Source: Anaerolineales bacterium | Lineage (GTDB): Bacteria; Chloroflexota; Anaerolineae; Anaerolineales; DRMV01 | Reading direction: 5' to 3' | Length of the DNA: 64,000 bases | NCBI GenBank assembly: GCA_027023425.1 | Contig: JALVVL010000022.1 | Span: forward strand, 13,730 to 77,729 | Part shown: positions 16,657-23,493 of the stretch, one piece after another | Position numbering within the stretch: position 1 is the stretch's first letter | How the letters are laid out: each line of letters begins with the position of its first letter | Program-made: the position numbers and the translations under genes | Notes under the pieces: generated by a model | The model's database searches: none | What the model was told of the DNA's origin: nothing | Seen by the model: the letters and a program-made list of their open reading frames with translations, nothing else

Positions 16657-18138
16657 TTATACCCGCTCATCCAACCAACGGCTGGCGTAGGCTATGGCTT
16701 CGTCTTTAGTGGCGATCAGCCCTTCCGCCTGCGCCGTGCGCACTGCCTCCAGCAGTTCGCCGAGCAGGGGGCTTGGCCTGAGGCCGAGTTCCTGCATGGC
16801 GGTGTTGCCGTCAAGCAGAACGGGCGGGTCAACGACTTCATCGCGCCGCTCCCACCAGCCCTCAAGCAGGGCGCGCGCGGTCTCAAGGTGTGCCTGCCAG
16901 AGGCTGTGGGGCAGCGAAGCGCCGTACAACGCCAGCATGTTTGCCAGCGAAACGAGCACAATGTCCACACCAGCGTCACGGGTGCGACGGTAAAAGCGGT
17001 AAATTTCGCCGCCGGTAGGCGGGCGACCGCCGAGCGTGAAATTCATCGGCAAAAGGTGGTAGCGCGTGATGGTCTTCCAGCGGGAAATCTCATCGGCGCT
17101 GAGCCTCAGGGAGCGCCCACGCTCGGCGGCAATCTGCGCGCCGCGCCGCGCGTGCTCATCACTGCCCTGTTTCTCCCCTTCCGCCGCTTTGCCGAGGTCG
17201 TGGTAAAGCGCCGCGAGCACCAACAACGCCCTCAGCGGGCGGTCGGGGCGACTGCCCGCGCGCAGGTGCTCGGCGAGGCGGTCGCGATAACGCCCAATTC
17301 GCACCATCGCAAAGCCGAGCGCGAAATCCGCCGCCTTCTCTTGGTCATATTCGGGATGGAGTGCCTCAAGGAGCGAAACCAGCCGCTCGGCGGTGTGCAG
17401 GCTGTGCAGCCACAAATCCTCGTTGGGAGTGGGCAAATGGGGCATGCCGCGCACCGCATCCAATTCCGGCAAAACATGGGCGAGCGCCCCCAACTCGGCC
17501 AAGGCCTTGAGCGGCGCTGTTGGGCGGGGCAGGCTCATGATGCGGAAAAGTTCGGCGGTAGTGCGCTCGGCGCTAACCTTCGGCAGAAGGGGAGCCGCGC
17601 GGCGCATGAGTTTTGCCGTGTGCGGCTCAATCCGAAAGCCCAAAAGCGCGCTCAGCCGGACTGCACGCAACACGCGCAGGGGGTCATCCTCAAACGCCCG
17701 CTCAGAGCAGGCACGGAGCACCTTTTCTCGCAAATCACGCAAGCCGCCGGTGGGGTCAATTAGCCGCAGTTCGCCGTAAAGGGGCACCGCCATCGCGTTT
17801 ACGGTGAAATCGCGCGCCCGCAGGTCATCCTCCAACGAAGCACCGCGGTAGGGCGCGAGGTCAATGAAAACGCGCCCGCGGGGCGATTCCCAAACCAGCC
17901 TGCCAAAGCCGCGCTCGGCGTCAAGCGGATAAAAAGCCGCGCCGAGGCGGTTGGCAAGCGTGCGGGCGAGGGCGAGCGCGCCGCGCGGCACCAGCAAGTC
18001 CACATCGTAAAGCGGGCGCCCCAACAGCCAATCGCGCACCGCGCCGCCGACAAGGTAAACCTCGCGCGCATCCGCAGGGAGTGCCGCGCGCACCTCCTCA
18101 ACTGCCTCAGGCCACGGGCGCAGTGGGTATTCGTTCAT
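16657..18138 (-). CDS. cca: CCA tRNA nucleotidyltransferase / poly(A) polymerase family
   Basis: A class II nucleotidyltransferase that adds or repairs the CCA end of tRNA. The head domain has VGGAVRDWLLGR and the catalytic DVDLLVP acids, followed by RDFTVNAMAVPL and the RVLRAVRLSALLGF motif. The C-terminal half contains an HD-type motif (LAALYHDLGKAA), so 2',3'-phosphatase activity is possible. Length is 493. Its start codon overlaps the hpt stop by 4 bp, so it is translationally coupled to hpt. A-adding versus CCA-adding specificity cannot be told from sequence. The tRNA-His gene in this window lacks an encoded CCA, which fits a need for this enzyme. Confidence 0.92.
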   Translation of the reverse strand: MNEYPLRPWPEAVEEVRAALPADAREVYLVGGAVRDWLLGRPLYDVDLLVPRGALALARTLANRLGAAFYPLDAERGFGRLVWESPRGRVFIDLAPYRGASLEDDLRARDFTVNAMAVPLYGELRLIDPTGGLRDLREKVLRACSERAFEDDPLRVLRAVRLSALLGFRIEPHTAKLMRRAAPLLPKVSAERTTAELFRIMSLPRPTAPLKALAELGALAHVLPELDAVRGMPHLPTPNEDLWLHSLHTAERLVSLLEALHPEYDQEKAADFALGFAMVRIGRYRDRLAEHLRAGSRPDRPLRALLVLAALYHDLGKAAEGEKQGSDEHARRGAQIAAERGRSLRLSADEISRWKTITRYHLLPMNFTLGGRPPTGGEIYRFYRRTRDAGVDIVLVSLANMLALYGASLPHSLWQAHLETARALLEGWWERRDEVVDPPVLLDGNTAMQELGLRPSPLLGELLEAVRTAQAEGLIATKDEAIAYASRWLDERV

Positions 18139-18749
18139 TCATCCTCCGTTGGCGGCAAAAGCGGCTCTTCAGGGCTTTCGTCTTCTTCCGGCGGGCGGTA
18201 CTTTTCCAAATCAGGCACGGCGATAAACTGTAAATTGCGATAGTACTCGTCCATGTCCAGCCCATAGCCGAAGACAAATTCGTTGGGAATGACGAAGCCG
18301 CGGTAATGAATTGGCACATCCACCTCACGGCGCCCCGCCTTGTCGAGCAAAGTGCAGACCTTGAGCGATTTGGGGCGTCGCATTTCCAGCAGTTTCAACA
18401 CCTCGGAAATGGTGTAGCCGCTGTCAATGATGTCTTCCACGAGCAAAACATTCTTGCCGGTGATGCTGGTCTGCAAATCCATAGTAAGGCGAACGCGCCC
18501 CGTGCTCTGCCGCGCCCCAACGCCGTATGAAGAAATTGCCATGAAGTCTATAGCGTGCGGCACGGTGATGTGCTTCATCAAGTCGGTCAAAAAGACCACA
18601 CCGCCGCGCAGGATGCAAATCAGGAGCAAATCCTGCCCTTCGTAATCGCGGCTGATTTCCTCGCCGAGTTCGGCAATGCGCGCCTGCAACTCCTCTTCGG
18701 TGATGAGCACTTTTTTGAGAAATTCACGATAATCCTGCACTTTAGCCAT
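18135..18749 (-). CDS. hpt: Hypoxanthine phosphoribosyltransferase
   Basis: Salvage enzyme transferring ribose-phosphate from PRPP to hypoxanthine or guanine. The PRPP loop VLLVEDIIDSGYT, the flexible-loop SSYG motif, and VPIHYRGFVIPNEFVFGYGLD are visible. I chose the ATG at 18749 because GAGG lies 5 nt upstream and the product then matches family length (about 180) plus a 25-residue acidic, Pro/Glu-rich tail. That tail is unusual. The gene is between tdk and cca and overlaps cca by 4 bp, giving a tdk-hpt-cca operon of salvage and RNA maturation. Confidence 0.94.
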   Translation of the reverse strand: MAKVQDYREFLKKVLITEEELQARIAELGEEISRDYEGQDLLLICILRGGVVFLTDLMKHITVPHAIDFMAISSYGVGARQSTGRVRLTMDLQTSITGKNVLLVEDIIDSGYTISEVLKLLEMRRPKSLKVCTLLDKAGRREVDVPIHYRGFVIPNEFVFGYGLDMDEYYRNLQFIAVPDLEKYRPPEEDESPEEPLLPPTEDE

Positions 18750-18801
18750 TTCAGCCTCACAAGTTTGCTTTTGGGGGAAGGGCGATATTTTGCCCCGAGT
18801 T

Positions 18802-19377
18802 TCAATCCCGCGGGACAATGTGATGCTTGCGGCAACGGGCTTCGTACATTTCCGAGGCGCCGACGACCACCACAGGGTCGTTATAGTGCGCGGGCTTGCC
18901 GTTTATCAACCGCTGAGAACGCGTTGCCGGCGCGCCGCACACCACGCAGATTGCCTGAAGTTTGTCCACGCGGTCGGCTTCGGCCATCAAATGGGGAATC
19001 GGCCCAAACGGCTCACCGCGAAAGTCCATATCCAAGCCTGCAATGATGACACGAATATCCCGCTCATCCGCCAGACGGCGCACCACATCGTTGATTTCAT
19101 CCCCAAAAAATTGCCCCTCGTCTATGCCGACCACGGTGGTATCGTCATCAAGGTAATCCCAAATCTGCTCAATTGAGGCAAGCGGGATGGCGGAAAAAGC
19201 GCCGCCCGCGTGCGACACCACTTCACGGTCATCGTAGCGGGTGTCTATCGCGGGCTTGAAGACCTGCACTTTCTGCTTAGCAATGACAGCGCGGCGAAGG
19301 CGGCGGATTAGTTCCTCCGTCTTGCCGCTAAACATTGGTCCGACAATCACCTCTACCATGCCTTGAGTATGAACCAT
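18802..19377 (-). CDS. tdk: Thymidine kinase, type II
   Basis: Phosphorylates thymidine for DNA precursor salvage; 191 residues. The P-loop [10 protein letters not shown], the Walker-B-like [10 protein letters not shown], and the zinc-binding [12 protein letters not shown] with a second C..H pair (EARCRKHH) identify the type II family. An excellent Shine-Dalgarno, AGGAGG, precedes the ATG at 19377. It is the first gene of the tdk-hpt-cca operon. No strong promoter is evident in the 300 bp upstream, where repeats start. Confidence 0.95.
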   Translation of the reverse strand: MVHTQGMVEVIVGPMFSGKTEELIRRLRRAVIAKQKVQVFKPAIDTRYDDREVVSHAGGAFSAIPLASIEQIWDYLDDDTTVVGIDEGQFFGDEINDVVRRLADERDIRVIIAGLDMDFRGEPFGPIPHLMAEADRVDKLQAICVVCGAPATRSQRLINGKPAHYNDPVVVVGASEMYEARCRKHHIVPRD

Positions 19378-19467
19378 GAGCGCCTCCTAATACATTCTCA
19401 AACAAGATTTCAGGTATTCTGGAAAGTGTTATCCATCCTGCTTAGGGCAAGATCTCACCTATCCCCC

Positions 19468-19592
19468 GATGAGCCTCGCTGGCGCTCGGCTCATCTGCCC
19501 CCTTCCCTCCCTTACTAAGGGAGGGAAGGGGGCGGCTCCGGCAGGCTGAGCGAAGGCGAAGCCTCGCCGGAGCGGGGGTAAAGGAGAGATCA
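19468..19592. repeat. Hairpin repeat related to the GAGGGCG core
   Basis: A palindrome-rich stretch containing CCCCTTCCCTCCCTTAC paired with GGGAGGGAAGGGGG, and ending GAGCGGGGGTAAAGGAGAGA. It resembles the core of the element at 20.06-20.16 kb but is more diverged, so it is a fourth, older relative. No gene lies in 19378-20240. Confidence 0.65.
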
Positions 19593-19881
19593 AAAATTTG
19601 GGCGCTAAGTTGCAAAAGGCTTAAACCAGCTATCAGAGTTGATTATGCACTAAAGATGCTTTCATCGTAACTGCCTACCCGCTCTGTAAGCAGGGGCAAA
19701 TACTTCGGTGCGGCGTGAGCAAAAGCCCACACAGGTGGACTTCACAACTTGTAGCCCGTGACTTCAGTCGCCGGGCAAGCGGCGGCAGTTGAAACTGCAC
19801 CTACGGCCTGCGAAGTCGCCCTACGGCGACTTTTTGAAAAGAGCGATCCCCAAAATGGCATATTGCACCCGCACAGGTAAT

Positions 19882-20228
19882 TTGACAATGTCACATTTTC
19901 GTATAGACCATAACGGAACAGTTCTAATCAACACCGTTCTTGGTTTAGATAAAAGCGCATGCTCAACCAGCGAAATCCCCTTTGTCTTCACGTTACGCAT
20001 TGGTGGTTGACAGGTAACAATTTCACCCTACGAAACCGTTGAACTTTCGGCTTCTTCGCCCTCACCACTCCCCCAGAGCCTTGCTTCGCGGCGGCTCAGC
20101 CCCCTCTCCTCTCCCAGTGGGAGAGGAGAGGGGGCGCGCAGCGGGGGTAAGGTGAGGGCGCTTAGTATGCTGGTGCTCAATTGCGTAACATGAGTTGTTA
20201 GAACAAATGTCTAATGTGACATTGTCAA
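19882..20228. mobile_element. MITE-like element E2 (347 bp)
   Basis: Perfect 16-bp terminal inverted repeats, TTGACAATGTCACATT at 19882-19897 and its complement at 20213-20228. They are flanked by the 6-bp direct repeat GGTAAT (19876-19881 and 20229-20234), a target duplication inside E1. There is no open reading frame for a transposase. Its interior contains a second inverted-repeat element, E3, around a 104-bp hairpin core. Confidence 0.82.
19987..20196. mobile_element. Element E3, copy 1, with GAGGGCG hairpin core
   Basis: Ends TCACGTTACGCA and TGCGTAACATGAGTT form an inverted repeat. The middle (20057-20160) is a palindromic core running CGCCCTCACC...GGTGAGGGCG with a CTCTCCTCTCCCAGTGGGAG inner stem. 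A full second copy is at 53851-54065 and a core-only deleted version at 33578-33642. This type of hairpin could act as a transcription terminator on either strand. Confidence 0.75.
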
Positions 20229-20240
20229 GGTAATTACCTT

Positions 20241-21767
20241 TCATCCAGAATTGGCAATAAAATCCGCCACGGCTCCAAGCGGGATGATGCTGGGCGAGCC
20301 ACGGCGGGGTTTGACCTCTGCACCGCCGTTGGCGAGGCTTCGCTTGCCAACGGTAACGCGCCACGGCAGGCCGACCAAGTCGGCAGCGGCAAATTTGACA
20401 CCCGCGCTCGCCTGCCGGTCGTCGTAGAGCACGTCAAAGCCTGCCTGCGGCAATGTGCGGTAAAGTTCCTCGGCGGCATCCTCGCCGCCGCGCAGGGCAA
20501 TCAGGTGCACGTCGTAAGGGGCAAGCCGCCGCGGCCATGCCAAGCCTGTGCCTTCCCTGCTCTTTGCCGCCAAAGCGACCAGCGCGGCATACAAGTCCAC
20601 GCGGGCAAGCGCAACGCCAAGCACCTGCTCTTTGCCCTCACGGGAAAGGTAAGTCGCCTCGGCGCGCAAAGGCCACGATTCCACCACCGGCAGCGCAAAC
20701 TCGGCACTGAGCGGAGCGCCGCACCGCGGGCACGGGTCGCCCGCCTCTGCTTTCACAATGTCGGCTATAAAATCGGCTTGGAAATCGCGCCCGTAGTTGA
20801 CGTTGATGTAATGATAGCCTGATTTGTTCGCTCCTGCAACAAGGTTTGGGCTGTTAGGGATGAGGTCGTCCACAACCACGATGCAATCGCGCACGCCGAT
20901 GGGTGAAGCATAGCCGGGCACAGCGCCGATGGCGCGGATTTGCTCCTCGGCTGCCGGTTGAAGCGCCTCCACGCCGAGCAAGCGGGCGATTTTGGCTTCC
21001 GAAACCTGCATATCGCCGCGCACCACCGCAAACACCACGCGGGGTTTTGGCTCAACCGTGCTGAAAAAGACGGCTTTGGCGGTTTTGCTTTCGGGCACGC
21101 CGAGGAAGTCGGCGAGGGCACGAATGGTGTTCGCTTCGGGCGTCGGGACGGCAGTCAGCGGCTTTGGCTCTTCGGGCTGTGGGCGGGGCTTTTGGCGGCG
21201 CGCCCAAGGCTTTTGGGCGCGGTAGCCGCACATGGAGCAGGTGAGCGTTTCCTCCCCAACAGGCGAAGGCGCAAAGCCAATGCGAACGCGGCCCGGGTGT
21301 AGTGGCGCGCCCTCGCCGGGGAGCAAAAGCAGGCCGAGATGGTTGAGCGTTTGCTGCCAGAGGTCGTGCGCCGCGGCGGATTGCATCACTGCGCTTTCGG
21401 GCGAAGGCGTCAGCGCCAGCATCGTCATCGTTTCAGCAGAGCGGTGCAAAAGCGCCGCGGGCAGGTGGCGGTAGGATGAAACGTGCGCGCTCAGCATCGC
21501 CTCCAAGCCTCGTGGGAGTTTGGCGAGGGCATCGGCGGGGGAATCAAGCCAAGGCAGGTGGGCGCTTTGTGGGTTGACCTCGGCGAGGGCGGAATCAAGG
21601 TAGGCGCGGAGTTTGGCGAGCAGACACTCGCCCAAGGGAAGCCACGCGTGGCTACCGTCGTCGTGGTGGAAAATGAAAGCGCCGCGCTCCAACCAGTGCC
21701 GCCCGTCATCGGGGGCGAAGCGCGGCGCTTCTTTCTGCATCTGTCCGAACAAACGGCTCAATCGCAT
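20241..21767 (-). CDS. ProRS-like protein with intact editing and anticodon domains, degenerate catalytic core
   Basis: 508 residues, shorter than bacterial prolyl-tRNA synthetase (about 570). The N-terminus keeps the family start and SSYRHLP, but the segment that should hold the ATP-binding motif 2 (FRDE...R and the REF.MKDAYSF block) reads RSAETMTML and AVMQSAAAHDL, and the GPTHEE loop is missing. The GCYGIG motif 3 region is also replaced (VLGVALARVDLY). In contrast the INS editing domain (about 211-345) is well kept, with Lys231 (SKTAKAVFF) at the position of the catalytic lysine, and the anticodon-binding domain (about 410-508) is intact. Shine-Dalgarno AAGGAG precedes the ATG. It is probably a trans-editing factor rather than a synthetase; a true proS would then lie elsewhere. 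Confidence 0.72.
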   Translation of the reverse strand: MRLSRLFGQMQKEAPRFAPDDGRHWLERGAFIFHHDDGSHAWLPLGECLLAKLRAYLDSALAEVNPQSAHLPWLDSPADALAKLPRGLEAMLSAHVSSYRHLPAALLHRSAETMTMLALTPSPESAVMQSAAAHDLWQQTLNHLGLLLLPGEGAPLHPGRVRIGFAPSPVGEETLTCSMCGYRAQKPWARRQKPRPQPEEPKPLTAVPTPEANTIRALADFLGVPESKTAKAVFFSTVEPKPRVVFAVVRGDMQVSEAKIARLLGVEALQPAAEEQIRAIGAVPGYASPIGVRDCIVVVDDLIPNSPNLVAGANKSGYHYINVNYGRDFQADFIADIVKAEAGDPCPRCGAPLSAEFALPVVESWPLRAEATYLSREGKEQVLGVALARVDLYAALVALAAKSREGTGLAWPRRLAPYDVHLIALRGGEDAAEELYRTLPQAGFDVLYDDRQASAGVKFAAADLVGLPWRVTVGKRSLANGGAEVKPRRGSPSIIPLGAVADFIANSG

Positions 21768-21787
21768 TTGTTGCTCTCCTTCGCTGG

Positions 21788-21990
21788 TAAAACCGCAGAT
21801 TTAGCAGAAAATGTCCACCGATTGACACAGATTTACACCAATTTGATGATTGAAACCGCAGATTACGCAGATTCCGCAGAAAAAATCTGTGCTAATCTGT
21901 GTAATCTGTGGTTTTCTCTCTGCGTCTCTGCGTTAACCTCTTGGCGTCCTTTGCGTTTCTTGGCGCCCTTGGCGTCTCCGAGTTAACCTC
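21788..21990. repeat. CACAGATT-type dispersed repeat block
   Basis: A 200-bp block upstream of the ProRS-like gene. Words: TCCACCGATTGACACAGATT, GAAACCGCAGATTACGCAGA, AAAAAATCTGTGCTAATCTG, TGGCGTCCTTTGCGTTTCTT. The neighbouring stretch 21990-22027 forms a hairpin (AAGCCCC...GGGGCTT) between the repeat and the acidic-protein gene. No gene is seen. Confidence 0.8.
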
Positions 21991-22044
21991 AAAGCCCCAC
22001 GGTTCAACGGCGCGGGGCTTGCAAAAAAGAGGACGGCGAGGGGA

Positions 22045-22278
22045 TTAAATCTCCTCGTCGTCCCAAAAATCATCGTCCTCCAAAAAGTCTTCGTCAAACA
22101 GATCCTCATCAAGCAAATCCTCGTCCAAGTCTTCTTCCCAATCGCCGTCCATCACCTCGGCGGTAGGCTTGTAGGTGAGGCAGCCGCGGTCGGGGTCAAT
22201 TTCCGCCTCCGCGGCGGTGCAATAGCCGTGCTCATCCAGAAAGATGCAGTCTTCATAGTGACAACGAATGCGCGGCAT
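22045..22278 (-). CDS. Small Cys4 protein with acidic tail
   Basis: A 77-residue protein I do not recognise by name. The N-terminal half has four cysteines, C6-x4-C11-x8-C20-x12-C33, that could bind a metal; the layout is reminiscent of DUF1540-like small proteins. The C-terminal 35 residues are almost wholly Asp/Glu/Leu/Phe and repeat a DEDLF-like pattern. GGAGGTGG lies just upstream of the ATG. It is the last gene of the rsh-DsbA-VKOR cluster, 36 bp after VKOR. The function is unknown; a metal-storage or protein-binding role is possible. Confidence 0.65.
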   Translation of the reverse strand: MPRIRCHYEDCIFLDEHGYCTAAEAEIDPDRGCLTYKPTAEVMDGDWEEDLDEDLLDEDLFDEDFLEDDDFWDDEEI

Positions 22279-22314
22279 TTAAGCCACCTCCGTAGTGATA
22301 GTTTAGGTTGCGCC

Positions 22315-22746
22315 TCATTCCGGCGGCTCTTTGAGCAGGCGAATGATAGCCAAAATAAGCAAAAAAAGCAAGACTGTTGCCGAAAGTAAGCAGTAAGGGC
22401 AATAAGCATGGATTACGTTGGCTTCAAGGTAAGTGAGGTATGCCGAATAGAGCACACCCGCAAAGGTCAAACCGAACACGCCCAGTTGGGCATATTCCCT
22501 GCCCCAGTCGGTATGCCGCTCAGCCCAAAAGAGGAAAAGGATGGCAAGGTAAGCCAGCGCACCGAGCAGGGCAATCGGCACGCCGTGGATGGTGGCATAT
22601 TTGCTGGTATTGACTGTGTAGCAATCGCCAACGCCCATACAGGCAGATTCGTGGTGGGTGAATTTGAGGATGGTCAGGTATGTGGCATCCGCCAATCCTA
22701 TCAACGCGAGCACTACCGAAGCCCAATAGGTTTTCGTTGCTTTCAT
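22315..22746 (-). CDS. VKOR family disulfide-forming membrane protein
   Basis: Bacterial vitamin K epoxide reductase homologue of 143 residues, with four predicted membrane helices. It oxidises DsbA-type partners and passes electrons to quinone. All four key cysteines are present: C36 and C42 in the first loop (ACMGVGDC) and C116-x2-C119 in the quinone-side CPYC motif. There is no fused thioredoxin domain, so it needs a separate partner. Its start overlaps the stop of the DsbA-like gene by 4 bp. That partner lacks its own CXXC, an odd pairing discussed separately. Confidence 0.93.
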   Translation of the reverse strand: MKATKTYWASVVLALIGLADATYLTILKFTHHESACMGVGDCYTVNTSKYATIHGVPIALLGALAYLAILFLFWAERHTDWGREYAQLGVFGLTFAGVLYSAYLTYLEANVIHAYCPYCLLSATVLLFLLILAIIRLLKEPPE

Positions 22747-23480
22747 TTTTGCATTACCTCCATGAGAATTGGCGCCAGAAGTTGACGCAGGCCGGGATGG
22801 TTAGGGTCGTTGCTCTCAAGGCTGGCTACGCCTTCGTAAAGTTTGCGCCCGATGTCCCAAGCGGGGAAACGGGTGATTGCCATTTCTTGGGCGTTTTTGG
22901 TGCGGGCTTGGACGTCGGCGTAGTGGGTGTTGAGGTCGTAACAGCGGGTGAAGGCGTCTACATCCATACCTGCGATTTTGGCTAAGGCAATGAAGCCATC
23001 GCGGTTGAAGTTTACCTTGCCTTGGTTGCGGAAGAGTAGGTTGCGGTAATCCCAGTAATAGCCTTGGTCGGCGGCGCAGGCGGCGGCTTCGGCGGCAGAG
23101 GCCGCTTTGGGCGAGGTGATGCCCACATCATACACCATCAGCCGCACAAAGCCGGGGACAACGTAGCCGTGCACAAACGCGGGCTCTTGGTTGAGCACAA
23201 AATCGCGCATTTCGGGCGAGCCAAAATCTTCGTAGAGCACCACCGTGGTTTTGGCATTTGGTTTGCCGAGGTAGGGTATGCCGCCGCTCCCGTGGGGGAC
23301 GTTGATGTAGGGGTTGTAGAGATGTCCGCCCGGGGTTGGGGTGGGCGGTTTGGCCGCAGGCCGCAGGGCGAACCATGACGCGGCCGCTATCGCGGCGGCA
23401 AGCACCACGGCAATTGCTAAAAGCACGCAGGGGCATTTTTTCGTTTCGGGGGTTTTGGGAGACGGCTTCGCTTTGGGCAT
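22743..23480 (-). CDS. DsbA-like membrane-anchored protein lacking CXXC
   Basis: A 245-residue protein with a cytoplasmic N-terminus (KKCPC), one membrane helix (about 19-38), a Pro-rich spacer, and a Thioredoxin_4/BdbD-like domain. The family sequence YEDFxCPYCxxF is here YEDFGSPEMRDF, so both active-site cysteines are replaced (Ser88, Met91). The cis-Pro region (ITRFPAW) is kept. I chose the ATG at 23480, with GGAGGG upstream. It cannot act as a normal thiol oxidase. It may be a chaperone, scaffold or substrate-presenting partner for VKOR. It lies 13 bp after rsh and overlaps VKOR by 4 bp. Confidence 0.78.
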   Translation of the reverse strand: MPKAKPSPKTPETKKCPCVLLAIAVVLAAAIAAASWFALRPAAKPPTPTPGGHLYNPYINVPHGSGGIPYLGKPNAKTTVVLYEDFGSPEMRDFVLNQEPAFVHGYVVPGFVRLMVYDVGITSPKAASAAEAAACAADQGYYWDYRNLLFRNQGKVNFNRDGFIALAKIAGMDVDAFTRCYDLNTHYADVQARTKNAQEMAITRFPAWDIGRKLYEGVASLESNDPNHPGLRQLLAPILMEVMQK

Positions 23481-23493
23481 TCTTCCCTCCAAC

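Larger units (their letters stand above)
19677..20237 (+). mobile_element. MITE-like element E1, copy B, interrupted by E2
   Basis: The left part (19677-19881, GTAACTGCC...) matches copy A at 96-317, including the AGTCGCCCTACGGCGACT hairpin. The right end (GGTAATTAC) is found only after 20228, because E2 has inserted into it. The whole unit is bounded by the 8-bp direct repeat CTTTCATC at 19669-19676 and 20238-20245. The right copy of this duplication contains the stop codon of the proS-like gene, so E1 inserted exactly at the gene's end without changing the protein. Confidence 0.8.
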
